Shown piece by piece: positions 47,111-60,769 of a stretch of 64,000 nt of DNA. Every line of letters begins with the position of its first letter. Position 1 is the first letter of the stretch. This DNA comes from Paralvinella palmiformis. Lineage: Eukaryota > Annelida > Polychaeta > Terebellida > Alvinellidae. The position numbers and the translations under genes are program-made. The stretch lies in the NCBI GenBank assembly GCA_025642065.1, contig JAODUP010000555.1:5001-69000 (forward strand). The letters are read 5' to 3'. A model generated the notes under the pieces. It was not told the origin of the DNA, made no database searches, and was given only the letters and a program-made list of their open reading frames with translations.

Positions 47111-47137
47111 AATGGCAGATATTGAGGATTTTCGCAG
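47111..47137 (+). CDS. GRTP1: GRTP1 exon with start codon (27-nt microexon)
   Basis: ATG at 47112. Sequence AATGGCAGATATTGAGGATT TTCGCAG, then donor GTAACT. It encodes MADIEDFR plus two bases of a Ser codon. The preceding polypyrimidine tract and CAG make it an internal exon of 27 nt. The phase joins exactly to 54069. No homology in the eight residues themselves, so this is inferred from phase, splice sites and length. Confidence 0.65.
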
Positions 47138-49763
47138 GTAACTTTTATAAACTATATAAATGTGAAAATATTTGGTTCTATTGGCATCATATCAGTTGTC
47201 ATAATTATTAGTATTAGCATTATCAGTTGTATTAATATAATTTATTTAACATGTTTATTCATTACCTTGTTAATAAGTTATTCGCATAATTTATTAGTTA
47301 AGGTAGTCTTGGTTATTTCGGTTTTTGTTTTATGTCAGCTGTTCGCTGTAGACAGGTTTATTATCCTAGGTATCCAAGTTATAACAAAAAATTGTGTGTG
47401 TGTGTGTGTGGTCTACTATGTCTGGGTCTGTCTTTTTTACTATTTTATAGACAACGATTGATGTTTTACGGCCACTTTTCTACACATGGTAGGCTAAATG
47501 GGCCGAACGACCTCCAAAGGCAATGAAGCAAAGCCGAAGATGAAACACCCTTCGCATATGCCCACGCCGAGATTCAAACTCAGGTGGTAGTGATATGTCA
47601 TCCAATACGCTACCAGTTAGACCACGGAGGCGCCCTTACTGTTTTATAGAACAGTTATATTGCATTATGTTTGATTGTATGCGCTGCATGTATACTACTC
47701 GTACAGTAGGTGATATGAGAGGCATAGCGATATTTATACAGTAATATGTTATGATACGATTGAATTGAATTTTGAGGACCGACACTGTCAGCCTGTTCCG
47801 TGATGTTATATAATTAACTCGGGGGGGGGGGTTAAAACCATTTAAAACATTATCCGAATGGTCTTTCTTTTTCAAGATATGGTCTTCAGTGAATGTCTTT
47901 ATGGAAATAAGACGTCCAAAAGTTTGTGCTTTGTCCAGCACTAACGAGGATAATTCTCATCGATGTCCTAGTTCATATTTAAGCACAATTATGGGATTAT
48001 ATATTTAATGTGGAATTGTTTATTCCTTTTGCTTCCTTGCGATGTCTAAATATTAATGCCTTCATTGAGCTAATAATTCATAACTGATGGTCATTTATTA
48101 TCTCGCTAGATGTCCTCCGATCAAAATCTTATTTTGTCTGAATCTAATTTTTTATATAGTTTGTTACCAGAGTCGATAGAGTATTTTACTGAAAAACTTC
48201 CAAGTTCAGGTTTGGTTCCACCTGTTGACAGTGTCTGTAGGTTGTTTTCCACGAGGCGTCCCTCAGCCATATAATCCAGGTGTGACCAGTATTACGGTTA
48301 GAGAAAGTGTTCATTCACTCGAGCAGTTTTTATAAACGTCCTCTTTCATGTCCTGACTAAATGACATAACATAAAACTACGATCCCGAGCCGTGATGACA
48401 CAGTTAGTTCGAGAATCCGGAGCCACAATGCTGTCATGAGGCGAAACAGGTTCACTCAGCCAGAAATAAGAACCTGATAGGCTATATCAGTATATGTATG
48501 AGTAATGCTTTGCGCCTACAACGGCAGCAAGCATTGTATGCTTCCTTTGGAGTTGAGGTGTGTGCTGGATTGAAACAGGTCTGAGTAATGGATACTAATA
48601 ATGTAAATCACCTTAGAGCAGCTATCTAGATGGATAGGGTGCATATAAATATCTCATATTATTATTATTCGGTTACTGCAGTATTTTGCATCTTGTCTCA
48701 AGTATTCTGTATTAATTTTATATTTGTCAAAAGTCGATTAATTTTACAATGTGGATACTTCAATAACTCAGTGGTAATTACAATGCACTGGACCTGCAGT
48801 TCATATGTTAAATCAAACCAAAGTACCCGTGTTCATGGAATACTTCTCTAGGAGCCCCCCCCATGGCAATTTTTGTTCCAGGTGTAGCCAGCACCAAGGC
48901 TAGTAATATGTAATGCGAGAAAAATGATCATCACCGAATGTCGTGTATGATATGATATGATTTGATTTATTTTTAAACAGTATACATTGTTAGGATAGCC
49001 ATAGATGGATTGATACACTATTAAGTTAATACGATACATATTGATAAGCCCATGCCGATGTCAACATATATGTATATTTACTGATTGAGAGTATCACGTC
49101 CATCAACCTTTAAACAGGAACAGCCTTTTTTAATTGAAATATTGTCGTTTTCTTTTTAGAATATTAATTATTATTGTCCACAACAGAACTGGAACTGATA
49201 CCTGGTAGCTTCTTGTAAATATCTCTTAACTTAACAAATAATCAAATTACCATATCTTAATTCTTATTATACTGAAACCAGTTTTCCCGCTTCGTCTAAT
49301 GTTTTAGGTTCCTAATCTAATCTATATGATATGACAGATATTTCTGAATCTCTACAGGTTTGTCATCCTGAATATATATTGATCATCGATATCAGGTTAT
49401 GAGAGGCTAAATGACCTTTTTGCGTCTTAAAAACTGTACCCTTTTACTCACTCATCTAGCCACTCACTCACTCACTCACTCACTCACTCAAGGTACTGAC
49501 AGTTTATTTGATGCCCACTATCTATATTCTAGTCCTGTAACAAAGCTAGCCAGGAGAGTATTATAAGATGGAGGTTATTTCATTGTCGGATCATAATCCA
49601 TTGATTATATAGATATCTGATGATGTCAGATGACCCGAGGAATCAGTAATTATGTTATAATACAGGGATCACTGTTACTCCGGTTGCAGTGGCTTAGACT
49701 GAAGACAGTGGCGCCTTGTTTGTGGGACTTGGACACAGATTGATTTAGTTAGCATTATCTCTC

Positions 49764-49804
<41 letters not shown>

Positions 49805-51228
49805 TGTTTCCCCTGGCTAGATTGGTAGCATGGTTGGCCATGGAAATCTAGCACTGGATTGAAATCCCAGTATGAAGGATGTTTCATCAGCAGTTTGGCC
49901 TTGTTAGTATCAGAGATTGCTCGACCCATTTACCCATTTATCATGTACACAAATTGACCATTAAACAATAATATATCACTACACATGTGGAGATGAAATC
50001 AAATAGATTTTAAACAAAAATTACCTGGACATTCCTTTTTATGTTTATTTGAAATACATCACAGTCCAAATACACCAAAACTGCTCCAAGAACTCTTTAT
50101 CTTATTGTGTTCAAGATTATACATTAACCGAGGGGGGCACTATATTAGGGAGCACTGACTGGGGGGCACCGCTTGTTTGGTTGAAGTTTTGCAATCCACC
50201 CTTGTTTTCAATTCCACATGGAGTGTACTCAGTGGGTTTGATTCCAACTCTTTATTTTGTATCCTGGAAGTTTCCAAAAAGAATTCAGTCACAAAAACCG
50301 GCACCATCTGATCAGGTGTTCACTTAAGGAAGAGTCAACCCAGGTCAGTACAACAACTGACCTGCGCAACCATTTGGCAGATTCAAACCAAGAACCCTTA
50401 GCCTTCTGGTTCATCGTGCCGTGTTCTCACTTAAAGCTGTTCAATGGGATTACAACATTTTTGAAACTTCATCTCTGAAACACAATTTACTTAATTTTAT
50501 GTTTTATCTCTTGGTAACTTAAAACAAATATAAACCAACAAAATAGACGCCATGAATTATTATAGATCACAACCAGGATTGTGATCAGTGCACCATCAGC
50601 AGAAACACTCCGTGATCCAGTAGAAATCATCAGCAGAAACACTCCGTGATCCAGTAAAAATCATCAGCAGAAACACTCCGTGATCCAGTAAAAATCATCA
50701 GCAGAAACACTCCATGATCCAGTAAAAATCATCAGCAGAAACACTCCGTGATCCAGTAGAAATCATCAACAGACATCAGTCGCATCAGTGACCCAATTAT
50801 TATGGTACAGATGACAACAATATATTGATATCCGTAACAGCTGTGGCCAGTCTTAACCCATTTTAATTTCGCCATGGTAACGTAATTTTGTTTGTGAGCA
50901 GGTGTGTCCTATACATTTCCAGCATTCTTGTTTAATTTTTGGTTAAGTCGTCATTTCCAGGTTTAATGATTCGTCCGTCGGTGGTCGAATGGTTAGATCT
51001 TAAATCATTCAATCAGTTATTGTTATCGGTCTTGACAGGTGTGACTTGTGTATCAGTATAAGTGGCGCCACCTTGAGGAACAGGTTGTGATACATCTTGT
51101 AGGATAATAGAAGGACATCATTGATTAAGAACTAGTTTCTAACTCTAACCTGTCATTAATGTTCTATTATTTTATTCGGATACGAAAATTGTATTTTCCA
51201 AATCTTAGCATTTCTAAATATTCTGTGC

Positions 51229-51268
<40 letters not shown>

Positions 51269-52984
51269 GAGTTTTATGTGCATCAGTTTGTGCACATTAA
51301 TAGATAGAACTTATAAGTTGATCCACATATTGTTTTTCTTACATAGAATGTCACTTTAGCTAAAACAATAGGCCATTTCCTGCTGTAATATGAAGTAATA
51401 ATTGTTCAGGATTGTTGGCCAGACTAGATAATTAATTCCCTTGTACTTTGACTGAGTGAAGCCCCATAGTATTAAATAAAAGTGCAACAAATGACTACGT
51501 AAAACTGAAAGGTGTAGGAAATGTTTTGTTCAAAACTCAGTTCAATTGTTTGACAAATATTGATCCATTCATTGCTATTTTGTAATCAAAATATACACCA
51601 TTTGTAATCAAACAGAGTTATACTTTCATATAAAACAATATTGTAATATATAATATAATAACGTAGAAGATAGGAAGGAGATAAAACAAAGGATACAAAT
51701 TTCAATTAATTTTTGTTCACGATGGCTCAAGCATAGTGTAGTGGGAAAAAGTGCAGGGACCCGGGTTTGAATCTGTTGATGCCTTGGTGATCACATTTCA
51801 TTGGGGTGCTGGTTGCATCCATAAATTGGCACCTGAAAATGTTGAACTCTAATTAAACTGTGCTATATTCCAATATTTATTACCATTAGATCTACAGATC
51901 CTCATTAACACTCAATCGTTTACAAACACATCTTCACTTGGTCTAGCTACCAAGTCCAACCTCTTCAGCTTAGATAAGGCATCAGTTTGGACAAAGATAT
52001 CAATAATAAATGGTGCGTTTATCAACGGAGTTGCCTCAAATTGATACCAATCAACCGGGCAACGTTTTTACCCACCTTGAACAACAGATGGGTGGGTATT
52101 TACTTCTCATCATGATAATTTAAATGTCATCTATTTATAAAGATATTGATGATAGTACTCCAGGTGTTAACAGAGTGGATTATAAACTGGACTGTTTTCC
52201 ATCTGATTCCCTATTTTCTGACATTTTCAGGGTATTCATGACCCCTTGAAATCCAGCAAAAACTTTGGATAAGCCGTGGACAAACATAACACATGTGGCA
52301 TCAATTAAAGACGAAATGTTAACTTATGGGCTCAGTGTATATGTAGAGTATTTGATATTACTGAGAAGGGGCCCCTCCTTGGTCTAGCGGTAGCGTGTTG
52401 AATCACAGATCACTACCACCTGTGTTCGAATCATAGCACCTTCTTAGGTTTAGCCTGGATGTGACCGATGCATGGGTTTAGGATTTAGGATACAGACAGC
52501 AAATGAAACACACTGTGTTGTTTTATATTTGATCTATTGAAGTCACCCACATTGGCTTGTGGTTATCATTGGGGTATTGGCTTATGGTGTTCATTGGGGT
52601 GTTGGCCTGTGGTCATTATTGGAGTATTGGTCTGTTAATATCATTAGGGTATTAGTATGTTGTCATTATTGGGGTATTGGCTTGTGGTCATCATTTGGGT
52701 ATTGGTCTGTTGTTATCAGGTCATCGTTGAGGTGTTGCATGTGGTCATCATTGTATTTTGGCTTATGATCATCGTTTGGGTATTGGCCTGTAGTCATCAT
52801 TTTGGTATTGGCCTGTGGTCATCATTTAGGTATTGGCCTGTTGTTGTCATTTGGGTATTGGGCTGTGGTCATCATTTGAATATTGGCCTGTGGTCATCAT
52901 TTGGGTACTGGCCTGTGGTTATCATTGGGGAATTGACTGGTGGTGATTATTGGGTATTAGCTTGTCATCATTTGTTTCTTGTTA

Positions 52985-53031
<47 letters not shown>

Positions 53032-56000
53032 CTCAGATGTTTAAATTAGTTGAATGTTTTTTTGCGGAGAGTGTGGAGTTGCTGTGTTCTTCTCGATTCA
53101 TGGAATGTGTATAAAAAATATTTGGCAATGGCTATGTTTTGTTTTTTCGTTTTAGCTTAAGTATTCATTAACTTTTGGTTTACATGAGCATTATACATAT
53201 GTATGCTTTGTTCTTGTATGTGTGTGTGTGTGTGTGTGTGTGCACGCGCATGCACACACACACACACACATATATATATGTAGTTGAGATGTTTTACATT
53301 TTTAAACAGTCACATTAACTACTGTCAAAAATTTGTAAGTGTAATTTAATAATTATCCATTTCCTTAATTGACCTTTTAATTTTGTTGTTAATTGTTTTG
53401 ACATTTAACTGGTAAACTCTAAGTTTTATAATTTATTACTCAAAACACAGGGGGGGGGGTATGTTTTATTTAGTGTTGGTTACCTTCAGTTGGTATGCCG
53501 TGAATCTGTTATCATATTTTACTCATTTTGAAATAAATAAATGGTGATTAGTGTCAAGTTTCGGTGTCCTATTTCAGTTAAGTGTTAGTAGTGTAGTTTT
53601 TGATTGATTAAAAACAGGATTTGTCACAGAATCTATGCACTTGAAATTGTGACAGTTGTCGTTTTGAGTGATATATCTTAATAACACCAATAATATTTTA
53701 TAATATCAAATATGTTAAGCTAGAAATTTGCTTACATCCAAATATCTGAGAATGAATCGGACTATTTAATTTACAAATTAAGAGTTGAATTTTTAATTAT
53801 TTAATTTGGGCATTCTTGTGGTGCAGTAGTTAGACTAGAGCAGTACACTACAAACCTCCATGTTTTGGACTCGAATCCGGATCATACCTGTGTTTGTGGA
53901 TGTATTCCACGTGCGACCAGGATCGAGGCTAAGCAATTCCAATCACTTCAGTCAAATTTCTAGATGTAATTTGATTCATTATAACGATGCACCTTTGCTG
54001 TAACATAGTCGATTAGGTACTGAATTTATTATAGTATGACATTGTGCTATTTTTTGTTAATCTTCCAGCTCGGTGGATCCATATGGATTTAAACGAACGG
54101 AGAACTTCGACTATGATTGCTACGAACAGTTTATGTCAAAGTATTTATCGGTGCTCGCCCGTAGACGCAGTAAATGGGAGCGTATTCTTGGCATGAAGGC
54201 TAATGGTCATGTTGTGAGATCTAACAAAAGTAGGTCGTTTTCTTCAGAGCTGATCATTACAATTTATACATTTTGTGTTGATATGCTAATCAACCCTGTT
54301 TGCTCAAATTTGAAGAAAAAAATAGATTTGTATTTGATAATACTCAGATACTTACCTATAAAATAATTAATACGATAGATATGTTATTTTTATTTAATCA
54401 GTCGGTCTATTTGGAATGAGGCATTTCTATTATATGTTGTGTTTAAAATCCCAACTTTTTTATTTACTTAAATGATAATATTAAATGTTTTAAAAGCACT
54501 CGTTTAACCATATGTACTTGTGTATAAATCGATCTCGTATATAAGATGTGGTCAGTGTATCACTTAATATCACTTGAAACTGCCTTACTTGAATATATGA
54601 TGAGGCAGAATTAAAAACTTTTTAAAGATGTTATTTTCACAAAAAAATGTTGTTTTCTTTTTGACCAATTAATGGTAGAGATATGCATATGTAGAACCAA
54701 TTTCTTAGCCAAAGACATCAGTGATATTTATGCATAAAACTAAATTCAAAGACAGCTATACATGATGAAACCTGTTGCTGATAATTGGCAATTAAATTGA
54801 ACTGTTTTGTAGAAACATGCATAGATCTAACTGAAACATAAAACAAGTTGTACCTATTATTGCTCACTACAACAGTTTTTTTCCGGATGACTTGTGTATA
54901 AGACGATTAGAGAAAAGATTAAAACCTCGTCTTATACACAAGAAAATACGATACATAGAAACATAGATAATGCAAAGAAAGAAATGGCATATTATTTATT
55001 ATAAGAACAGATATTTTGTAATATCAGTATTATAAAATTATTTTTGGAGAAAACTTTGGCACTGACCAAAAATGTCCTTTAAATATTACCTTATTAGATA
55101 CCCCGCTGACCCAATTTTTTTAACTATACAGTTGTTTCACTAGCAATTAGGGGTGCCTCCGTGGTCTAGCAGTAGCATGTTGGACCACAGATCACTACCA
55201 CCCGTGTTCAAATCTCGGTGTGGGCATATCTGAAGGTTGTTTCATCTTTGACTTCACTTCATTACCTTTGGAGGTCGCTCGGCCCATTTAGCCTATCAGT
55301 TCCTGGCAGAATTTGACAATATATATTGGATCGTTACTTCTGTAATCTCCTACTTACTCCTGTTACATGGGAGCATCCATTGCATGGCTTTTAGTGAATG
55401 CGAACATTTTCACCACACATCCAGCAGTCAGTTTAAGACGAGCCTGTAAATGATGGATTACCGTCCGATGAAACATCCCCGAATACACCAAAATGTTAAT
55501 GAATAAAGGAAGTATTAAGATTCAACAGAGATAAATATTAATCAATTAATTCAAATCGAATTTCTACAAAAAGTTATCTTCAGCTGAACTTATGCACTAT
55601 CTAATCTGTTCAGTGCTACTTAAAACTTTTGCCCAAGAACACTCGACTTAACATGACTTCAAGGTGTGGTCTATCTGATCCAAATTGCCGACAAATACAT
55701 TCTGTACTCAGCTGACCCGTTTTTATGCCATTTCAGTTAAGCGATATGTCAGAAAGGGAATCCCATCAGTTTTCCGTGCTCAGGTACGTTCCAACTTTCT
55801 TTCTCGTTTGATGCTGTATTCCTTCTTTTACCCTCATTGTCAGAATGCTGTACTAGCAGATCCAGACTTGAGAATGTTACGCGGATCCATGGATTTCAAA
55901 GTTGATATCATGAAAATTATCGGAATATCTTGCCGCAAAGGGGAGGAGGTGCACCCCCTCTACCACCTCCCCCCCCCCCACAATCGCTTCACAAGTGTCT

Positions 56001-59000
56001 TCAGAGTTTTTAGGCATTTATACATTCTCAGGTCTGTAGATTGGTAATTGACGAGTCTAACTTCAGCTCAAGAAGTTGAATGTTTTGTCTACTAAGCGAT
56101 CTCATTATTCTTTGAAAAACAACAATGTGTGTGTGCATGCATGTATGTTTGTGTATGTGCATGTGCACTTTCTCCATATCATATTAAAATAGCAACTTGA
56201 CTAAATGTTGGTTATATCCAAAAGGCTCTGTTGTTGTGTTTCCAATTAACAGATCACTCCTCATACATCTTGCCTGATATTTGTCTCCTCTCTTTTTTTC
56301 CTGGAACGTTTCAACTTTATTTTGTACTCTGATATAATGTTTTACGAAGACACGTATGAGAAGAAGGTAGATCTAAATAAGTTGTTTTTAAGTGAGAACA
56401 ATACAGGAGATGACACACGTATTGTAAAGAATCATTCAGATCAAACAACTAAATAGATCAGATGATAACTTGATCCTCATCAATTCAACTGTCGCAATAA
56501 CAATTTGAGAAGATCGGGGGGAAATTTTGATTATCATGGTTAGTTGGGTACTGCTAGAATTAGCAACAGGTTGAGTCAAAATAATAAAAAGTAAATATTA
56601 AACACAGTAAAAAAATCCAGTGAATTATTGAATAAGAAGTGGAATTAAATATCCACTTGGAGTGGCCTCAAATGGCTTTTAGAGATATTTTAATCTATGG
56701 TCAATTTGCTACACGACTCCTTTATAAAATAAATAAATAATGCGAACAATATTTATATTAAACTGGAAGACATTTCTTATGAAATTATCAGCGATGTATG
56801 TATTTTCTGACTTGCTGTTAGTAATGGAAGTTTTTGACAGGTTGATCTCTTGATCAGATTTTAGAAATGTCACCGAGTATCATTTCTATAATCGTCTGAC
56901 TATGTTTATGCACTTCAGGTGTGGATGGAGGTGAGTGGTGCTGAATACCATAGACGATCGAATCCCGGTCTATACGAGGCCATGAGGATTGCATGTCATG
57001 ATAAAGACCTCATTGAAGTGATTGTAACAGGTAAGTTGGGCTTGCCATTAACTGACACATGGCAGTGTGATAGCTGTTCAGTTAATTTTTTTAATGTTTG
57101 AAATGTTAGCAGCCTATCAAACCATAGAGGTGAGAGTGCAGCCATTATGTAGTTGGTAGAATACTGCATCATGGGCTTCCATGTCGTGGGATCAAATCCC
57201 AGTATTATCTGGGTGGATTTCTAGAACTGGGGGTTTCATTCTCAACCTTACATTCTGAACAGCATCTGTCATATCACCTATTTACTGTTTGAAGACTGTT
57301 CTTTGAAGACAGCATTTACACATTTATTGTAAAATTCTTAATCTTGACCAGATGGTATACTTTGGTGGCTGAATTTCAATGACAGAATGTGTGTGTAGAT
57401 TATTTACAAACAACAAAGCCACATGACCATCATTATGTTAATTATTGTTGATGATCAAAACCTGGAAATTTGTCTTTTCAAGGAAAAGGGTTCATTTATA
57501 ATAACATGTTAGAAGCTTTCACAATGGTTTCACTCCATATATTTTTGGTTTATACAGTAATCCCCTAGCTGAATATCTCAGTCCGCAATACAAGTCTCGC
57601 TTGACCGTTATCTTTATTCATTGGCCACTACTTTATTGGTTGGCCACTAACTTTATTGGTTGGCCACTAACTTTATTGGTTGGCCACTAACTTTATTGGT
57701 TGGCCACTGACTTTATTGGTTGGCCACTATATTGGTTGGCCACTGACTTTATTGGTTGGCCACTAACTTTATTGGTTGGCCACTACTTTATTGGTTGGCC
57801 ACTAACTTTATTGGTTGGCCACTAACTTTATTGGTTGGCCACTAACTTTATTGGTTGGCCACTAACTTTATTGGTTGGCCACTAACTTTATTGGTTGGCC
57901 ACTAACTTTATTGGTTGGCCACTAACTTTATTGGTTGGCCACTAACTTTATTGGTTGGCCACTAACTTTATTGGTTGGCCACTAACTTTATTGGTTGGCC
58001 ACTAACTTTATTGGTTGGCCACTAACTTTATTGGTTGGCCACTAACTTTATTGGTTGGCCACTTATTGGTTGGCCACTATTTATTGGTTGGCCACTAACT
58101 TTATTGGTTGGCCACTGACTTTATTGGTTGGCCACTATATTGGTTGGCCACTGACTTTATTGGTTGGCCACTGACTTTATTGGTTGGCCACTAACTTTAT
58201 TGGTTGGCCACTAACTTTATTGGTTGGCCACTAACTTTATTGGTTGGCCACTACTTTATTGGTTGGCCACTAACTTTATTGGTTGGCCACTAACTTTATT
58301 GGTTGGCCACTAACTTTATTGGTTGGCCACTAACTTTATTGGTTGGCCACTAACTTTATTGGTTGGCCACTGACTTTATTGGTTGGCCACTAACTTTATT
58401 GGTTGGCCACTAACTTTATTGGTTGGCCACTAACTTTATTGGTTGGCCACTAACTTTATTGGTTGGCCACTACTTTATTGGTTGGCCACTAACTTTATTG
58501 GTTGGCCACTACTTTATTGGTTGGCCACTAACTTTATTGGTTGGCCACTGACTTTATTGGTTGGCCACTATATTGGTTGGCCACTGACTTTATTGGTTGG
58601 CCACTAACTTTATTGGTTGGCCACTGACTTTATTGGTTGGCCACTAACTTTATTGGTTGGCCACTAACTTTATTGGTTGGCCACTGACTTTATTGGTTGG
58701 CCACTAACTTTATTGGTTGGCCACTAACTTTATTGGTTGGCCACTGACTTTATTGGTTGGCCACTAACTTTATTGGTTGGCCACTGACTTTATTGGTTGG
58801 CCACTAGACTTTATTGGTTGGCCACTAACTTTATTGGTTGGCCACTAACTTTATTGGTTGGCCACTAACTTTATTGGTTGGCCATAACTTTATTGGTTGG
58901 CCACTGACTTTATTGGTTGGCCACTAACTTTATTGGTTGGCCACTACTTTATTGGTTGGCCACTAACTTTATTGGTTGGCCACTAACTTTATTGGTTGGC

Positions 59001-60575
59001 CACTACTTTATTGGTTGGCCACTAACTTTATTGGTTGGCCACTGACTTTATTGGTTGGCCACTAACTTTATTGGTTGGCCACTAACTTTATTGGTTGGCC
59101 ACTGACTTTATTGGTTGGCCACTAACTTTATTGGTTGGCCACTGACTTTATTGGTTGGCCACTGACTTTATTGGTTGGCCACTAACTTTATTGGTTGGCC
59201 ACTAACTTTATTGGTTGGCCACTACTTTATTGTTGGCCACTACTTTATTGGTTGGCCACTAACTTTATTGGTTGGCCACTAACTTTATTGGTTGGCCACT
59301 AACTTTATTGGTTGGCCACTGACTTTATTGGTTGGCCACTGACTTTATTGGTTGGCCACTAACTTTATTGGTTGGCCACTAACTTTATTGGTTGGCCACT
59401 AACTTTATTGGTTGGCCACTGACTTTATTGGTTGGCCACTATATTGGTTGGCCACTGACTTTATTGGTTGGCCACTGACTTTATTGGTTGGCCACTGACT
59501 TTATTGGTTGGCCACTAACTTTATTGGTTGGCCACTGACTTTATTGGTTGGCCACTAACTTTATTGGTTGGCCACTAACTTTATTGGTTGGCCACTGACT
59601 TTATTGGTTGGCCACTAACTTTATTGGTTGGCCACTAACTTTATTGGTTGGCCACTAACTTTATTGGTTGGCCACTAACTTTATTGGTTGGCCACTAACT
59701 TTATTGGTTGGCCACTGACTTTATTGGTTGGCCACTAACTTTATTGGTTGGCCACTAATTTTATTGGTTGGCCACTGACTTTATTGGTTGGCCACTGACT
59801 TTATTGGTTGGCCACTAACTTTATTGGTTGGCCACTAACTTTATTGGTTGGCCACTAACTTTATTGGTTGGCCACTGAACTTTATTGGTTGGCCACTAAC
59901 TTTATTGGTTGGCCACTAACTTTATTGGTTACTAATTTTTGGTTGCACTTTATTGGTTACTATTTATTGTTGGCCTAACTTTATTGTGACTAACTTTTGT
60001 TGCAATGTCAGCCTGACCACTATCATTTCATTATTTATTTCTAATCCTGTATTACATTAGACTATTGTTCTCTCTGGTTTAGTAAAGTTACTTTTGGTGT
60101 TATACATCACACTATAAGTGTATTACTGCATTTAAACTTCTGTAACCCAGCATTGTATGGGGCCACAAAATGTGTAAATAATCTTAACAATGAAAACTTA
60201 AGTGAGATTTACAGTAATATTGGAATTGATAAAAATAGAAATGATTCATAATAAATCATCTAAAGACGATTTTGTGATACTTCGATACATTAACACGTTA
60301 TCAATCTATGTATTTTATCAAGTTTTAGTCGCATCAAGCTTTAAGTCAGCTGACTCTTTTGTTCCCTGTAAATATTCATCCACACCTAAGTATTAATTGA
60401 ATATCAGTCACATGTTCTCATACCGAGTAATACAAATCAGATACATTTGCCACAGTAACAAATCCATTATAGCTTCTCTGGCTGTTGCAGCAAATCATCT
60501 TAAATGTTAAATTCATTGCGGTTTACAATTTGTTTATGTTCAGCTGTCCTGTTGGGAGGTTCAGTCTGTTTTATA

Positions 60576-60621
<46 letters not shown>

Positions 60622-60641
60622 CGTGTGTTTGTGTGTGTATG

Positions 60642-60682
<41 letters not shown>

Positions 60683-60691
60683 TTGTGTGTT

Positions 60692-60769
<78 letters not shown>

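Noticed and set aside
54230..54366. Continuation of GRTP1 exon 2 to the stop at 54366
   Set aside because: Donor GTAGGT at 54230 and exact phase to the KRYVRKG exon; the residues after it do not fit the family.
57031..57101. Continuation of GRTP1 exon 4 into GKLGLPLTDTW
   Set aside because: A consensus GTAAGT donor at 57031 and the phase to exon 5 show that this is intron read-through.
57557..57610. Terminal inverted repeat of a Tigger/pogo-type transposon (CAGTAATCCCCTAG)
   Set aside because: It resembles such termini, but no second terminus or target duplication was found before the 20-bp array.
57608..59940. CRISPR array
   Set aside because: Direct repeats of 20 bp abut each other without spacers, and the window is clearly eukaryotic (introns, SINEs).
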